Program-made: the position numbers and the translations under genes
The notes under the pieces: generated by a model
Seen by the model: the letters and a program-made list of their open reading frames with translations, nothing else
Database searches by the model: none
Told to the model about the DNA's origin: nothing
DNA from: Azolla caroliniana
Taxonomy: Eukaryota; Polypodiophyta
Length of the DNA stretch: 64,000 bases
Direction: 5' to 3'
Assembly: GCA_043228905.1 (NCBI GenBank)
Contig: JBHGNT010000001.1
Span: 2,108,001-2,172,000 of the forward strand
In this document: positions 24,093 through 35,505 of the stretch, in pieces
Layout: each line of letters opens with the position of its first letter
Position numbering within the stretch: the first letter of the stretch is position 1

Positions 24093-24734
24093 CTCGAATG
24101 TGGCCCATGTCCCGCGGTGCCCGGCCCAAGGACTCTCGTGTACGCCATAAGCAGCGCTTTCTGCTCGTCCTCCCTCGCCACTACGCAGAGTGGGGTGCTG
24201 CTTTGCTTCTTTCGGTGCTTCCATATGCTCCCTTCCCATAGGAAGAACCGGTACACCTTCTTCCGCACCTGGCAGGCCTCTTCTCTCGTCCACGCCGCGT
24301 CCAACGTCATCGTCCGTAGGAACCTCCCGATTCGAAGCCGCTCTCCATCGTATTCGCTCTCGTCGAACTCGTTAAGCGCCGGAGTGCTCCCAGTTGTCAT
24401 GCCAGCTGATTCGAAGAAGTCCTCGCCGACCTCTTCGTCTTCCGAAACCATGCCGCCTTGTCGCTGAACCGCGCCCTCAAAAGCATGTCGGTCATGGTGT
24501 TGTCCTTTCCGGAAATGTGTCGCATTTCCGGATTCAGGGACTTGACGTACGCTATCCACCGGAGCATTGCCAGGTCCGGCGTCGCACATCCGGAAACCAT
24601 ACCGAGAATCAACAGGCAATCCGTCTCAATGATTACTTCTGTCCCGATCAGATAGTCTTTGTCGGCCTTAACTGCCGAAACGATACCCCATAGCTCACGC
24701 TTAACTTGGGCGTATCCTTGTTGCCGCTTGCCCC
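24093..24734 (-). pseudogene. Gypsy RNase H / integrase N-terminal fragment
   Basis: Contains GYAQVKRELWGIVSAVKAD, ETDCLLILGM, LRWIAYVKSLNPEMRHISG and KDNTMTDMLLRARF (RNase H), then an integrase HHCC-type start HESPWAGHRGTWATFE. Copia sequence takes over directly after this, so the catalytic integrase core is absent. Confidence 0.85.
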
Positions 24735-25057
24735 TGTTGAGAATCAAGCTCAACTTGGTCTAGTGTGTGAACTCACCTTGGGAGTGAAGAGACACCTCAA
24801 CGGTCAAGAGTCACCATTATGTCACCATTATGTCACCACTTTGTATTCTAGCATTTAGTATGAGTCATAGAATCATATTCTATGACACATAACTTATGAG
24901 CTTTCACATTCCCCATGCTCCATGAGCCTTGTAGTTAATGAAGAGAGAGGGTGACTACATAAAGCACCCTCCTCCCATTTTGTATCATGTTGAGTCTTTC
25001 TCCTTTGTTAATATACTTTTAACCTTGCGTATTCTCTGTGTTTCACTCACTCACTCT

Positions 25058-25091
<34 letters not shown>

Positions 25092-25141
25092 TAACTCACA
25101 TCTCTTCCGCTTCACAAGAATCCATCTCTTGATTCTTTACA
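24735..25141 (+). repeat. 5' LTR of copia copy 2
   Basis: Starts TGTTGAGAATC and ends TTCTTTACA (407 bp). A TATA-like 'gactacataaagcacc' lies upstream of (TC)n and (AC)n tracts. It differs from the 3' LTR by about three substitutions plus microsatellite length. Confidence 0.93.
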
Positions 25142-25153
25142 TGGTATGAGAGC
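25142..25153 (+). other. Primer-binding site of copia copy 2 (one change)
   Basis: TGGTATGAGAGC, one substitution away from the canonical TGGTATCAGAGC seen in copy 1. It immediately follows the LTR. Confidence 0.85.
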
Positions 25154-25303
25154 GATTTGGTAGCTTGGTCTAGCCCATTCGCCTCATCGTGATCGTGTGT
25201 TGTGCTCCACGCTGACGACCAAGAACGGGCTCATCGCTATCATAGCTTTGCTACATAGCTCGCATTCAAAGAGAGAAGAAGAAGAAGAAGAAGAATCGAC
25301 ATA

Positions 25304-26428
25304 ATGAATACTCAAATGGGGAGCGCTCTCCCTACCGAGAAGTTGGATCGAAACAACTTTGCATCTTGGGAGTACAAGATGCACCAATACCTTGTCGGAC
25401 AAGGCTATTGGAGCTACATCAAAGGAGCGCATGAAGACCGACCCGCCGAAGCGGCTCTCGGATACGCAACATGGGAGCAAGCTACAAGCCGCGTGATGTA
25501 TTGTTTGGCGACATGTGTTCACGACCACATGCTCGGTTACATTCGAGAAACCAAGACGCCGAAGGAAGTGTGGGAAAACCTACGAAAGATTTTCGTTGCC
25601 AGCACGACCGCGAGGAAGCTTCAACTCTGCCAAGAGTTGAACAACATTCAACAAAGGGATATGTCCATCACGGCATACACCTTGAAGATCAAGGAACTTT
25701 GCGACTCGCTCGGCTCAATAAGCGTAAGCATAGATGATGATGAGATGGTGCAAATATGCCTTGGCAGCCTCGCACCACGGTTCGGCGCAAAGCGAACCGT
25801 CGTTCTAGCACGGGAGAAATCTCCCTCCTTCGAGCTCCAATCAATGCTATTGGTCGAAGAAAACCACTTGCATACAAGGAGCAATGAGTCGGAAGACCAC
25901 ATGCTCTACACGCACTGTAATGGAGGAAGAGGACACGGATGAGCGAGAGGCTGATTCGGCCAAGGAAAAGGCGGACGAGGTCCGACCTACGACAACAACT
26001 CCCAATTTCGGCCGCAAAACGAAGGCCAACAAGGAACCTTCGCAAGAAGGGGGAGCTTCCACTCCGGCCCGAGCCGTCAAAACACAACCGAATGCGGATA
26101 TTGTGGAAAGCTCGGCCACCACGAAGAAGAGTGCCGAAAGAAGATGCGTGAATCGGCTTCCACAAGCCGACAACTCACGAATTACGCGCACAATTCCAAC
26201 TACGAAGAGTATAGCGGAATGTACGGGCACAACTCCGACTACGAGGATCGTGGCGGAATGTACGCATACAACTCCGACCGTGGCGGAATGTTCATGATGA
26301 AACATAGAGCAAAGTTTATGTCGGCCTCTACCTCAACTAGTGCCGTCAATACGGAGGACGTATGGTTTGTTGACTCCAGAGCCTCAAACCATATGACATC
26401 CCACAAAGAATGGTTTCTTGAACTTTGA
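25304..26428 (+). pseudogene. Copia copy 2 gag and protease
   Basis: Gag opens with MNTQMGSALPTEKLDRNNF and WEYKMHQYLVGQGYW. A frameshift near 25940 precedes the zinc knuckle CGYCGKLGHHEEEC (C-x2-C-x4-H-x4-C, about 26095-26136). The protease site reads FVDSRASNHM, with Arg in place of the catalytic-loop Gly of copy 1 (DSGA), and a TGA follows soon after at about 26426. Confidence 0.88.
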
Positions 26429-29400
26429 GAGCCAAAGCGACCCGGTTATGTCGAAACCGGAGATGACACTACGCACCCGATTCGGCACATCGGCAATGTT
26501 CCGTTTGGCGAAAGAGGTAAGCAAACATACATTAAAAATGTCTTGCATGTTCCCACCATCACAAAGAATTTGGTCTCGGTCGGCCAAATGGTTGAGCAAG
26601 GGATGCAAGTACGATTCGACCAAGAAGGGTGCTTCATCGAAAAAGAAGGCCGAATCATCGCACGCAGAAGAAGAGAGGGCCGGATGTTCATTCTCGATTC
26701 GCACGAGATGAAATCCGCCATGTTTGCGAAAAGCACGAAAGCCGACTCCGACATAGAGCTATGGCATAAGCGAATCGGCCACATCAATCTCAACAAACTC
26801 AAAGCAATGAGATCGAAAGGAGTCGTTATCGAACTCCCGACATTCAAAGAGAAGGAGATTGAAGGTGTATGCGAAGCGTGCCAATTCGGCAAGCAACACC
26901 GACACCCATTCCCGAAGGAGCGGAATGTGAGCAAAGGCGTACTCGACGTAATTCATTCCAATGTATGGGGACCGGCCCAAACGGCGACATTCGGCGGATG
27001 CCGATATTACATGCTCTTCATCGACGACTTTTCTAGGCACACTTGGATCTGTCCGATGCGGCAAAAGAGCGAAGTGTTCGGACACTTCCAAAAGTTCAAG
27101 AATGAAGTCGAGAAAGCCACGGGCCGACATGTATGATGCCTTCGATCGAATGGCGGCAAGGAGTACTTCTCGGATGATTTCATGGCGTATCTTCGAAAGG
27201 AAGGAATTCGGCGAGAATTCACTTGCTGACACACTCCGCAAAAAAACGGAGTAGCCGAGCGCAAAAATCGGCACATCCTCGAAGTAGCGCGGGCCATGAT
27301 GAACGAGAAGCATATGCCCAAGTCATATTGGGCTGAAGCGGCAAATACGTTGTCTACCTAATGAACCGGTGCACAACAGCCGGCGTGCACGAGGTCACTC
27401 CGCACGAAAGATTCTTCGGAAAGAAGCCGAACCTATCACATGTTCGAATATTCGGCTCCATTGCGTACATGCACATCCCCGACGAGAAGCGTCAAAAGCT
27501 CGACCCGAAGTTGGAGAAATGTATCCTCGTAGGATACTCACTAGAGCAAAAGGGGTACAAGTGCTATAACCCCTCAACCCGAAAATCTCGGGTAAGTCGA
27601 GACGTCGTCTTTGACGAGTCCGCATCCTGGTACGCACCAGAGACAACTTCGCCTCCGACTCCGCTCGACCCGGAATCCACCGAACAAGAGATAGAGGATG
27701 AAGATCATCTTACGCGCATGTTCGAAGAAAGTCCGATCACGACCCGACTAAGCGAACCATAAGAGCCTTTGAGCGATCAAAGCACATCACGGCCTAGCCC
27801 GAAGATGGACAAAGGCAAGGCGAAAATGGCGGAATATGAAGACGATCGCTTCGACGACGATGAATCGACTCACTCACTTGACAGTGAGTTCGGCGGTTTC
27901 GAGGTACCAATCGGAGCTAAGAAAGCCCTCATCTTTGCAAATGAAAAACTCTGCCGATCCACCCGTGAAAAGAAGCCCGTAAGCCGATTCGGCTACAACG
28001 ATTATATGGCGTATCATTACGCCTTTATGATGAAGGTAGGGACAGTACGGGAGCCGGAAACCTTTTCGGAAGCCGCAAAGGACCTGCGATGGATCGAAGC
28101 AATGAACGAGGAGATGCAAGCACTACGGAAGAACGAGACGTGGGATCTCGTTCCCACCTCACCACACAAAAAGGCGATTGGATGTTGATGGATCTACAAG
28201 GTGAAGTATAACGTTGATGGCTCCGTAAACCGCTTCAAAGCTTGACTCGTAGCGAAAGGATACGCTCAGACGCATGGCGTCGACTACGAAGAGACCTTTG
28301 CCCCGGTGGCAAAGATGACAACGGTGCGGATCGTAATTGCGTTTGCCGTAGCGAAAGGGTGGCACCTCCATCAAATGGACGTCAAGAACGCCTTTCTACA
28401 AGGCGAATTAGAAGAGGAGGTGTACATGATACAACCACCCGGCTTCAACTCGAGCACCCATCCGAAAGTTGTTTGCCGACTCAAGAAGCCTCTATACAGC
28501 CTCAAGCAAGCACCGCGTGCTTGGCATTCGAAGATAACGCAATATCTTCATCAAATCGGCTTCTGTATGTCAAAATCGGACAACTCCCTCTACATATGAA
28601 GCTATTCCGCAAGTCTAATTGTCATCATTTTATACGTGGATGACCTAGTCATTGGAGGTGAGCATATCGTCGAAATCAATAAGGTCAAATCCCTCCTTTC
28701 CGACAAGTTCGAGATGATGGCCATGAAGGAGCTCCACTACTTCCTTGGCATCGAGGTAATTCGGACTCCGGCCGGAATCATGATCTCTCAACGGCACTAC
28801 ATCCTCAACTTACTATATAAGTTCGGGATGGCTGAGTGCAAATCCGCGGCAACCCCGCTCGATCGCAACCTCAAACTAGATGCGAACTCCGACACAAAAG
28901 CGTGTGAGCCGACTCAGTATCGGCAACTCATCGGGAGTCTCATCTACTTCACGATCACACGACCCGATCTCAGTTATCCGGTTGGTCTCCTTAGCCAATT
29001 CATGCAAACACCGCATGATACTCACTTGGAGTGCGCTAAGCGAGTTCTACGATACGTGAGTGGCACAATGGATTACGGCATCCTCTACAAGACCGCGATG
29101 CCAATACAACTCGAGGGGTACACAGACGCTGATTGGGCCGGCTACAAAGCTGATAGAAGATCAACCTCCGGATTTATTTTCTCCCTTGGCAGCGGAGGAA
29201 TATCCTGGAGTAGCAAGAAGCAGCCTATCGTCGCTCTTTCGAGTACGGAGGCGGAATACAAGGGCGCAGTCGTAGCTGCGTGCGAAGCCGTATGGCTCAA
29301 GAGGATTTTGAAAGATCTGGGCGTACCCATCAAGGATCTGACTTCCCTTTACTGCGACAACATGAGCAGTATCTATCTAGCTCGGAACCCGGTGTTCCAC

Positions 29401-29604
29401 GCACGGACAAAGCACATCGAAGTGCACTATCACTTCATCCGAGAGCGCGTTCTGGCTGGCGATGTCAACCTACAACACATAAGCACCAATCTTCAAACGA
29501 CCGACATCTTCACTAAAGCCTTAGGAGCCGACAAGCTATGGCAATTCATGACCGATCTTAGATTGATGATCCCTGATCTACCAAGCTTGAGGGGGAGTAC
29601 TTAG
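26429..29604 (+). pseudogene. Copia copy 2 integrase, RT and RNase H
   Basis: Integrase: HSNVWGPAQ (first catalytic Asp changed to Asn; copy 1 has HSDVWGP), DDFSRHTW, then GVAERKNRHILEVARAMM. RT: HLHQMDVKNAFLQGELEEEV, CRLKKPLYSLKQAPRAWH, and catalytic ILYVDDLVIGG (about 28630). RNase H: EGYTDADWAGYKADRRSTSG, SSTEAEYKG and RTKHIEVHYHFIRE. The RT/RNase H part from 28636 to 29604 is still open. Premature stops lie at about 27136, 27229, 27762, 28188, 28244 and 28599, nearly all TGA where related copies have CGA. Confidence 0.92.
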
Positions 29605-29857
29605 GACACTACGCAATAACGCGTAGATTCCGCAACCACACACCGTAGCAGCAAAGAGCCGATCTACCGCGCAAAGCCGCGAAGAAAGACGCAAGCCGAA
29701 GCACAGACTTCGTAACTACGCACAACGCAAGCTGGAGCACGGATTCCGCAACTCCGCATAAAGCAAGTCGACGTGAGTCGACGCGGACTCCCGAACGTGA
29801 ATTGAAGCGGATTTCGGATACCGTCTGAAACCGACCCAACTTGAGCTTGAGGGGGCG
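29605..29857 (+). other. GC-rich post-pol tail and polypurine tract of copia copy 2
   Basis: About 250 bp between the pol stop and the 3' LTR, very CpG-rich, with repeats of a motif like 'gattccgcaactccgc'. It ends in the polypurine tract TTGAGCTTGAGGGGGCG. The same tail is present in copy 3 (about 23180-23450), so it belongs to the family. Confidence 0.8.
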
Positions 29858-30250
29858 TGTTGAGAATCAAGCTCAACTTGGTCTAGTGTGTGAACTCACC
29901 TTGGGAGTGAAGAGACACCTCAACGGTCAAGAGTCACCATTATGTCACCATTATGTCACCACTTTGTATTCTAGCATTTAGTATGAGTCATAGAATCATA
30001 TTCTATGACACATAACTTATGAGCTTTCACATTCCCCATGCTCCATGAGCCTTGTAGTTAATGAAGAGAGAGGATGACTACATAAAGCACCCTCCTCCCA
30101 TCTTGTATCATGTTGAATCTTTCTCCTTTGTTAATATACTTTTAACCTTGCGTATTCTCTGTGTTTCACTCACTCTCTCTCTCTCTTACACACACACACA
30201 TAACTCACATCTCTTCCGCTTCACAAGAATCCATCTCTTGATTCTTTACA
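29858..30250 (+). repeat. 3' LTR of copia copy 2
   Basis: 393 bp, TGTTGAG to TTTACA. It is nearly identical to the 5' LTR, differing mainly in the (TC)n/(AC)n lengths. Confidence 0.93.
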
Positions 30251-32458
30251 GCCACGAACCAGATCGGGAACTGTACGCCGTCCTTGTCCTCCTGACCGAT
30301 TACCCACCTGATCCCAGTCGGGTTCGTGTCCACTGTCACGTAGATGGGAACTTCCTTGCCGTATATCGCTCTCCGGAGAGCCGGTGCCGCAGCAAGCACC
30401 TCCTTCAATCTCCGGACTGACTCCGTGTGCTCTGTGCTCCACTCGAACCTACGCCCCTTCTTCAATAGCCCGTAGAACGATTCCGCGACATGTGCGTAGT
30501 GCGGAATCCAGATGTGGTAGAACGTGCATGCACCCAAGAATCTGCAAACCTCCATAACCGACCCGCAATCGTCCTTCATCACGGAGATGACTTCTACCTT
30601 TGCCGGGGATGGTTTCCGGCCATAGGGCCCGCACAGGTGTCCGACTACCAGGAGCTTCGTCTGCCCGAACGCTAATTTCTCTCTGGAGAAGGTCACTCGC
30701 GCGCTCTCCAGCCTCTGCAACACCTTATCGCAATCGTTGATGTGGATCACGACGAACCTCTGGCATCCATCCGGCTCGACCGTTTCATCTACATCCTCCA
30801 CCGGACACCCTTTTATCGGTACGTCGTCTAGGAATGGCATAGTGATGTCCGGGATGCAGTCCCTCAGCACCTTGTTCATTGCGTTCACCATGTGCGCCAC
30901 CGAATTCGTTCCTCCTTGCGGTAGGGCACACATCCGCACCAAGCCGAGAGGAGTCCGCATTGTCGTGATGTCACTGCTCTATACGACTAGTTGGAACTGG
31001 TCGTACCCCGAGTATAAGTCACCGACCGAATAGATCGACCTTCCGGCGAAGGCCTCCGCGAACTCGTCTATGGCCGGCCTGATTCCCGCATTACGGATGG
31101 TCACCTTGTTGACCGGTTGTAGGTCCTGTATGAAGCGCAACGTGTCGTTCTTCTTTGGCACCTGGAACCACTGATTTGAGTATGGGGCACTCGACAATTC
31201 GAGGATGCCCATCTCCACCTTCTGTTTCAACAGCTCCATCAGCTTCGGGATGTGAGCTCTGGGTACCAGAATCGGTTTGAGAATCCACAACACACGTGGT
31301 ACCGTGAAGATCACCATTGGTTCAACAATTGTCAGGTCTACGCACCTCATCTCCTCTGGCGAGAATGTGAAGGCCTTCCCGTGCCTTCCGAGCATCCTCC
31401 GAAACCGGTCCTCCTCCTCCGGCAGTAGAAAGCCACCCCCACCAACCTTGAGCTCCCGTAGTGTTATGTCGGTGAACCAGTGCCCTATGCCGGCTGGATT
31501 CCGTAAACTCGGGTCCAATGCGACCCCTTTTATCCGCTCTTCGCTGCCCTCCGGCAAGGGTGCCGCAACTGGCCTCACCTTCCAATCCACAGTCTTATAC
31601 TTCGTATCCACGCGGGCCGTTCGATCCGACCGATCCTCTCCCTGAAGTCCGCGATGACTTCGTACATTCCCATCGAGCTAACCGGAACGGTCCGATCTTC
31701 GCTAAGGCCTTCATCGACCACCTTTCGTAATTCGCCCAAGGTGTCGTTAAAAGAGACCGCCTCCACGGCGCCGCTAATTTCTTCATCGGGGAAGAGGACT
31801 CCACACACCCTAAGTCGTCTCTCCGCTCGCTTCCTCTCTTGGCTACTGATGTTGGTTAACGTATAACCTCTGTTTTCGGAGAGCCAAAATTTCCTACCTA
31901 TAATACATGTGTGGGGTTCTTCCGGGGTGTCTGGACTATCGCGGCCCCACGCCTTGATAGTCCTCTCTAAAAATACCCTCGGCTGTCGCCACCGAGGGTC
32001 TCGTGGTTTCGCTCGTGGTTGGGTCGCACTGTCATGAATTGGACGGAATGCCGATCGTCTTGGCTCTTGACGCGCGCATATGTCGAACCGTTGTCCAGTA
32101 CTTTCGTCTCCATGCATGTTGCTGTAATGTACGATTCGCCGAGAATTACCGGGTGCGAGGAAGTCTCTTGCACGAAGAAATGTTGATCTATCTCGACGTC
32201 ACCAATCTTCACGCATACGTTCGGGCACACACCATGCAACTGCTCTGTAGCGCGCGTCGCCGCGCGTATCTTCCACCCGTGTTTGGTGTTGATCGGCCAT
32301 TTCCTCTTTTTATAGAAGTCCATGGACATCAGGTTGATCTCCGAACCGTGGTCTACCAATGCCACCACCAACTCTTGGATGTCACCGATCCGAACAAGGG
32401 TTTCCGTAGTGGCCCTTCGCGTAGTGGCCCTTCGCGTAGTGGCTTTCCGCCAACTCAT
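30251..32458 (-). pseudogene. Gypsy protease, RT and start of RNase H
   Basis: Protease: ALVDHGSEINLMSMDF (Asp-His-Gly in the active-site position) and VILGESYITATCMETK. RT: KQKVEMGILELSSAPYSNQW, FQVPKKNDTLRFIQDLQPVN, IYSVGDLYSGYDQFQ and catalytic PFLDDVPIKG. RNase H begins at IYVTVDTNPTGIRWVIGQED. A TAG near 30976 splits RT, and other frame breaks occur, so it is inactive. Confidence 0.88.
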
Positions 32459-34072
32459 CCTCTAGGGCCGTGTCTTCTAAGTGCGTCGTCCGCATTTCCA
32501 CCGGCCTCTCCGGTTCCGGCTCCGTTGAGAGCCTCTTCCACTTCACCAAGTCCACAATGGACTCATGGAACTCCTTCTTGGCGATTCCCAGCACCTCTCG
32601 TAACGACAACTCGACCTTGTTGTCGAGAATTCACTCTTCCAGGACCTTCCGCAGGTCCGTTGTTCGTTCGATTTCGGTGCTCAGCCGGAAACTGGACTGC
32701 TTCTTCTTCTCCGGTGCCTTGGCGTTGGTAGCCTCATTCGGCTTCGGTCCGAACCTGGTCTCATACCGCTGCGAGGGGCCGCCCCCTCTGGCCTTTCCCG
32801 CGCGCTTGTCTTCTACAAGAACCTCGTAGTTCTGGCATGCGGCAGCCACGAAGCCAGTCTTTTCTTCCATTGGGTCGTCCCATCCGGTAACCTCCCGGAT
32901 CCGCTGTTCCGCGTGGTCTGCCTCTTCCTTCTTCAACCGTAGTCCGTAGAGACCCTCTAGCACCAACGGCCAGAATTCGGAGTCCTTCGCTTTCCGGGCC
33001 TCATCACCCCCAACCCGGATTCCCATCGATGCCGAGTAGTTAACGGCCTCTACATGTCATGTCGCGGCCTCTTCCATCAACCGCTTCATTCCGCCGCGCC
33101 CCGTATTCAACTCTAGGGCTTTCCGGGTCTCACTCGCGTGCACCCACCGTTCCAGAGGTACACCACGTTGGTCCTGAGTGCCTCAGCAAAATCCGCGCAT
33201 TCTTTCCGGATGTTGCCGACCGCGTCGCACCACATGCACTGCTGCCCCGCCGGCGGCCTTCGGTGACGAGATTGTTCGCCGCTGTCCCTCCGGGCCTGTG
33301 CGATTTGGAGATCTCGCACCATTTGCGATAGCTCTTCTAGAGCCGCGCCTCTAGAGGGACCTTTGACCACTCCGCTCAGGGCTGAGCCTGTCTCAAGCCA
33401 ACTCCGAGTTTCTTCCTTCCTAGACAGTACCGACACCGGCTCCTCGAGCTCCCTTGCCGGGACCGGTCTTGCCACCGACGAGCCCTCGTCGTTCCACTCG
33501 CGCCGCTTGTCCAAACGACCGCAGACCCTCCTTACCATGGCCCAATCTGTCGTGAGCCCTTCATCTGTTTCCAACAAGAGACCCACATTCTCCCAGTCCA
33601 TGGTGTCCACCGACTTGACGAATAGTAGTACCCGGCTTGTGTCGAGCACGGTCCTGTCCAGCGTTGACAGCCGTGCGAACCGTTTCTAGAACTCCTGGAG
33701 GAGTGTCGTCATGTTCCTCCCCTTCCCAGGGCTCTCAACCCACGCCATGAAGTCTCGCTTCGACAACCGAAGCGAGTCATCGAACCCATACATCTTGAGG
33801 AGCTGCAACTCGAACCCCTCCCAAGTTTGGCATCCGGCCAACACCTTGAGCACCTCTGCGTGGATGCGCGGCATCACCACCCGAGGGAACCCGGACAACC
33901 GCTTGTCCACCGAGATATCCCTCATGATCATTTCGGCCCGGTAGGCCTCCAAGTAGCTCGTGGCATTCTTCCCACCGAATCGACCTACGGTTCCAACGAT
34001 CGACTCAATGGCCCTGTAGAGGGCACCCGTTCCCTCGCGAGCGCTCACTAGCCGGTCGACGGCTACGACCAT
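32459..34072 (-). pseudogene. Gypsy gag and gag-pro linker
   Basis: Gag includes RAEMIMRDISVDKRLSGFPR and LLKMYGFDDSLRLSKRDFMA. A zinc-knuckle-like CMWCDAVGNIRKEC has Asn where the zinc-binding His should be. The linker carries FWPLVLEGLYGLRLKKEEAD. A stop at about 33686 and further frame breaks are present. Confidence 0.8.
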
Positions 34073-34144
34073 AGCTTTAGCAAGCTCGTATTCCCCTCAT
34101 CCTTCACTCCTTTTCCGCCAGTTTCACATCGGGTTCACCAAATA

Positions 34145-34745
34145 TGTCGAGTTGTTACGCTCTTCGCATGCGAAAAGAGGCGGGACCGCGGGGGCCTTGA
34201 ACCAAGGAGCGTGAGAAAGAGAGAGAGAACAAAGTCTTAATTACAAAATCAATAACGATTACAATCGGCAAGCCGGCAACGGAACTCAGGCGAACACACA
34301 CACACACACAACGCTCACGTACGCACACAGACCCGACTGCACTGTGGAGCCTCTGCCGGAAGCACACGGGTTGTCCATGAAGTAGAGGCAACTCAGTCCG
34401 AAATCCTGCAGAGAATGACAAAAGATGGAGGAGAGAGCTCGGTCCCCGTCCGAAAGCACTTCGTCCTCGCTCCTAAACGCCCCCCCTATCATCCGCCTTC
34501 TTCCTTCCCTTTTATAGGCCGTCGAGGCAGGTCGTTGCACCCTTGTTTCCATCAATTTATTCTTTGTCCTTTCGGACAGAGATACTCTTCGATTTCCAAG
34601 ACATTCAATGCGTCACATCTAGTCTCTTTGCTCCCAGCATCCTACTCCTAGTTATGTACAAGGTATTAATTGGTGTGGAAAAGTGTAGGGCTGGTTCATG
34701 CGCCCTGCTTCGTTGATTCTGCTTCTGGCCAGTTTTCTTCACGAC
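34145..34745 (-). repeat. 5' LTR of the gypsy element
   Basis: Minus strand runs from TGTCGTGAAG to CTCGACA, followed by TATT and a primer-site-like TGGTGAACCCGATG. The outer edge at 34745 is supported because the flanking 'acggaatgtg' sequence continues a repeat whose uninterrupted copy lies at 35967. It contains an (AC)n tract at about 34294-34308. Confidence 0.78.
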
Positions 34746-34747
34746 AA

Positions 34748-34935
34748 CGGAATGTGTTATAATATTATCCATTAGAATAATAATGTTACCATTTTGTAGC
34801 ATTCAACCCTAAATCATGGGAGCTTCGTCTTGAGGGGGCACAAGTACTACAGAAAGTACCAACTATGTGACTTGATACCATATAACTCAATAATGTGGCC
34901 CAAGACTATAATAACATGTCATGTCAGTGAAGTGG
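34748..34935. repeat. ~185 bp dispersed repeat, copy A (copy B at 35967-36155)
   Basis: Both copies contain 'ggaatgtgtt', 'gagcttcgtct', 'agggggcaca', 'taccaactatgtgacttga' and 'acatgtcatgtca'. They are direct repeats about 1.22 kb apart with scattered substitutions. The polypurine 'gagggggcac' may be from an old LTR element. Confidence 0.75.
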
Positions 34936-35019
34936 CGGCCCATAGAACGTAATATTCGTGTTCGTGCAAGCATTCAAACGATTGAAAATGAACATGTTTG
35001 AAAAGGGAAAAATATATAC

Positions 35020-35505
35020 TTCTTTTTTTCTATCTTAGTGGTAACGAGATATGCTATTGTTGTCTACGTCTTGGGTTCAAGTCACAATTTTCTCATCTCT
35101 CTCTTGTTAGTACCATAACAAAATTTTATATTAGTTTTTTCGTTTTTTTTCATTTTTTGTTATTAGACATGAGCTTAACCTAGTGGTAAGTACTATTGCT
35201 CGTGTTAAATTCCCAACTTTCTCATATCCTCTTGTTATTGTCATGTTACTTCTTTTTTCTTTGTTTGTTATTAGAGATTAGCTCACCCTAATGGTAAATT
35301 TTTATTCTACTACTGCCTATGTCATGTTTTCTTCATATTCTCAAATATACGTTTTATGAGTTTTTTATCGTTTCTTTTTTCTTCTTTTTCTTTCTTTCTT
35401 TGTTATTAGAAATTAGCTCACCCTAGTGATAAGTTGTTATGTTACTATTGCCTATGTCATATTTTCTTCATATTCTCAAATGTATGTTTTATGAGTTTTT
35501 GAACA
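35020..35505 (+). repeat. Four tandem tRNA-like (SINE-style) units
   Basis: Units of about 105-135 bp begin near 35026, 35167, 35275 and 35410. Each has a box-A-like 'agctcaccctagtggtaag' variant and ends in T-rich DNA plus 'ttgttattag'. The first unit also has a box-B-like 'gggttcaagtc' (about 35073). Together these recall a pol III promoter of a tRNA-derived SINE. They are too degenerate to be functional tRNA genes. Confidence 0.5.

Larger units (their letters stand above)
24735..30250 (+). mobile_element. Full-length but inactive Ty1/copia element (copy 2) inserted in the gypsy element
   Basis: Has two matching LTRs (24735-25141 and 29858-30250), a primer-binding site, gag, protease, integrase, RT, RNase H, a GC-rich tail and a polypurine tract. 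The flanks are gcccc on the left and gccac on the right, a target duplication with one change. On both sides lies gypsy RNase H sequence, so it jumped into a pre-existing gypsy copy. At least seven in-frame stops plus frameshifts make it non-autonomous. Confidence 0.95.
24093..34745 (-). mobile_element. Ty3/gypsy-type retrotransposon, interrupted by copia copy 2, missing integrase core and 3' LTR
   Basis: Order on the minus strand: 5' LTR (34145-34745), gag (about 33113-34072), linker (32382-33026), protease (31967-32458), RT (30600-31611), start of RNase H (to 30251), then copia copy 2, then RNase H and the integrase zinc-binding region (24093-24734). The element ends at a junction with copia copy 3. 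Stops and frameshifts are present throughout. It is GC- and CpG-rich compared with the host DNA around it. Confidence 0.88.

Noticed and set aside
32003-32731. 242-codon open frame on the plus strand
   Set aside because: It is the antisense shadow of the gypsy protease and linker, which show real motifs on the minus strand.
35020-35100. Possible tRNA gene
   Set aside because: Box A and box B resemble a tRNA promoter, but the arms do not pair into a cloverleaf and the unit is one of four diverged tandem copies.
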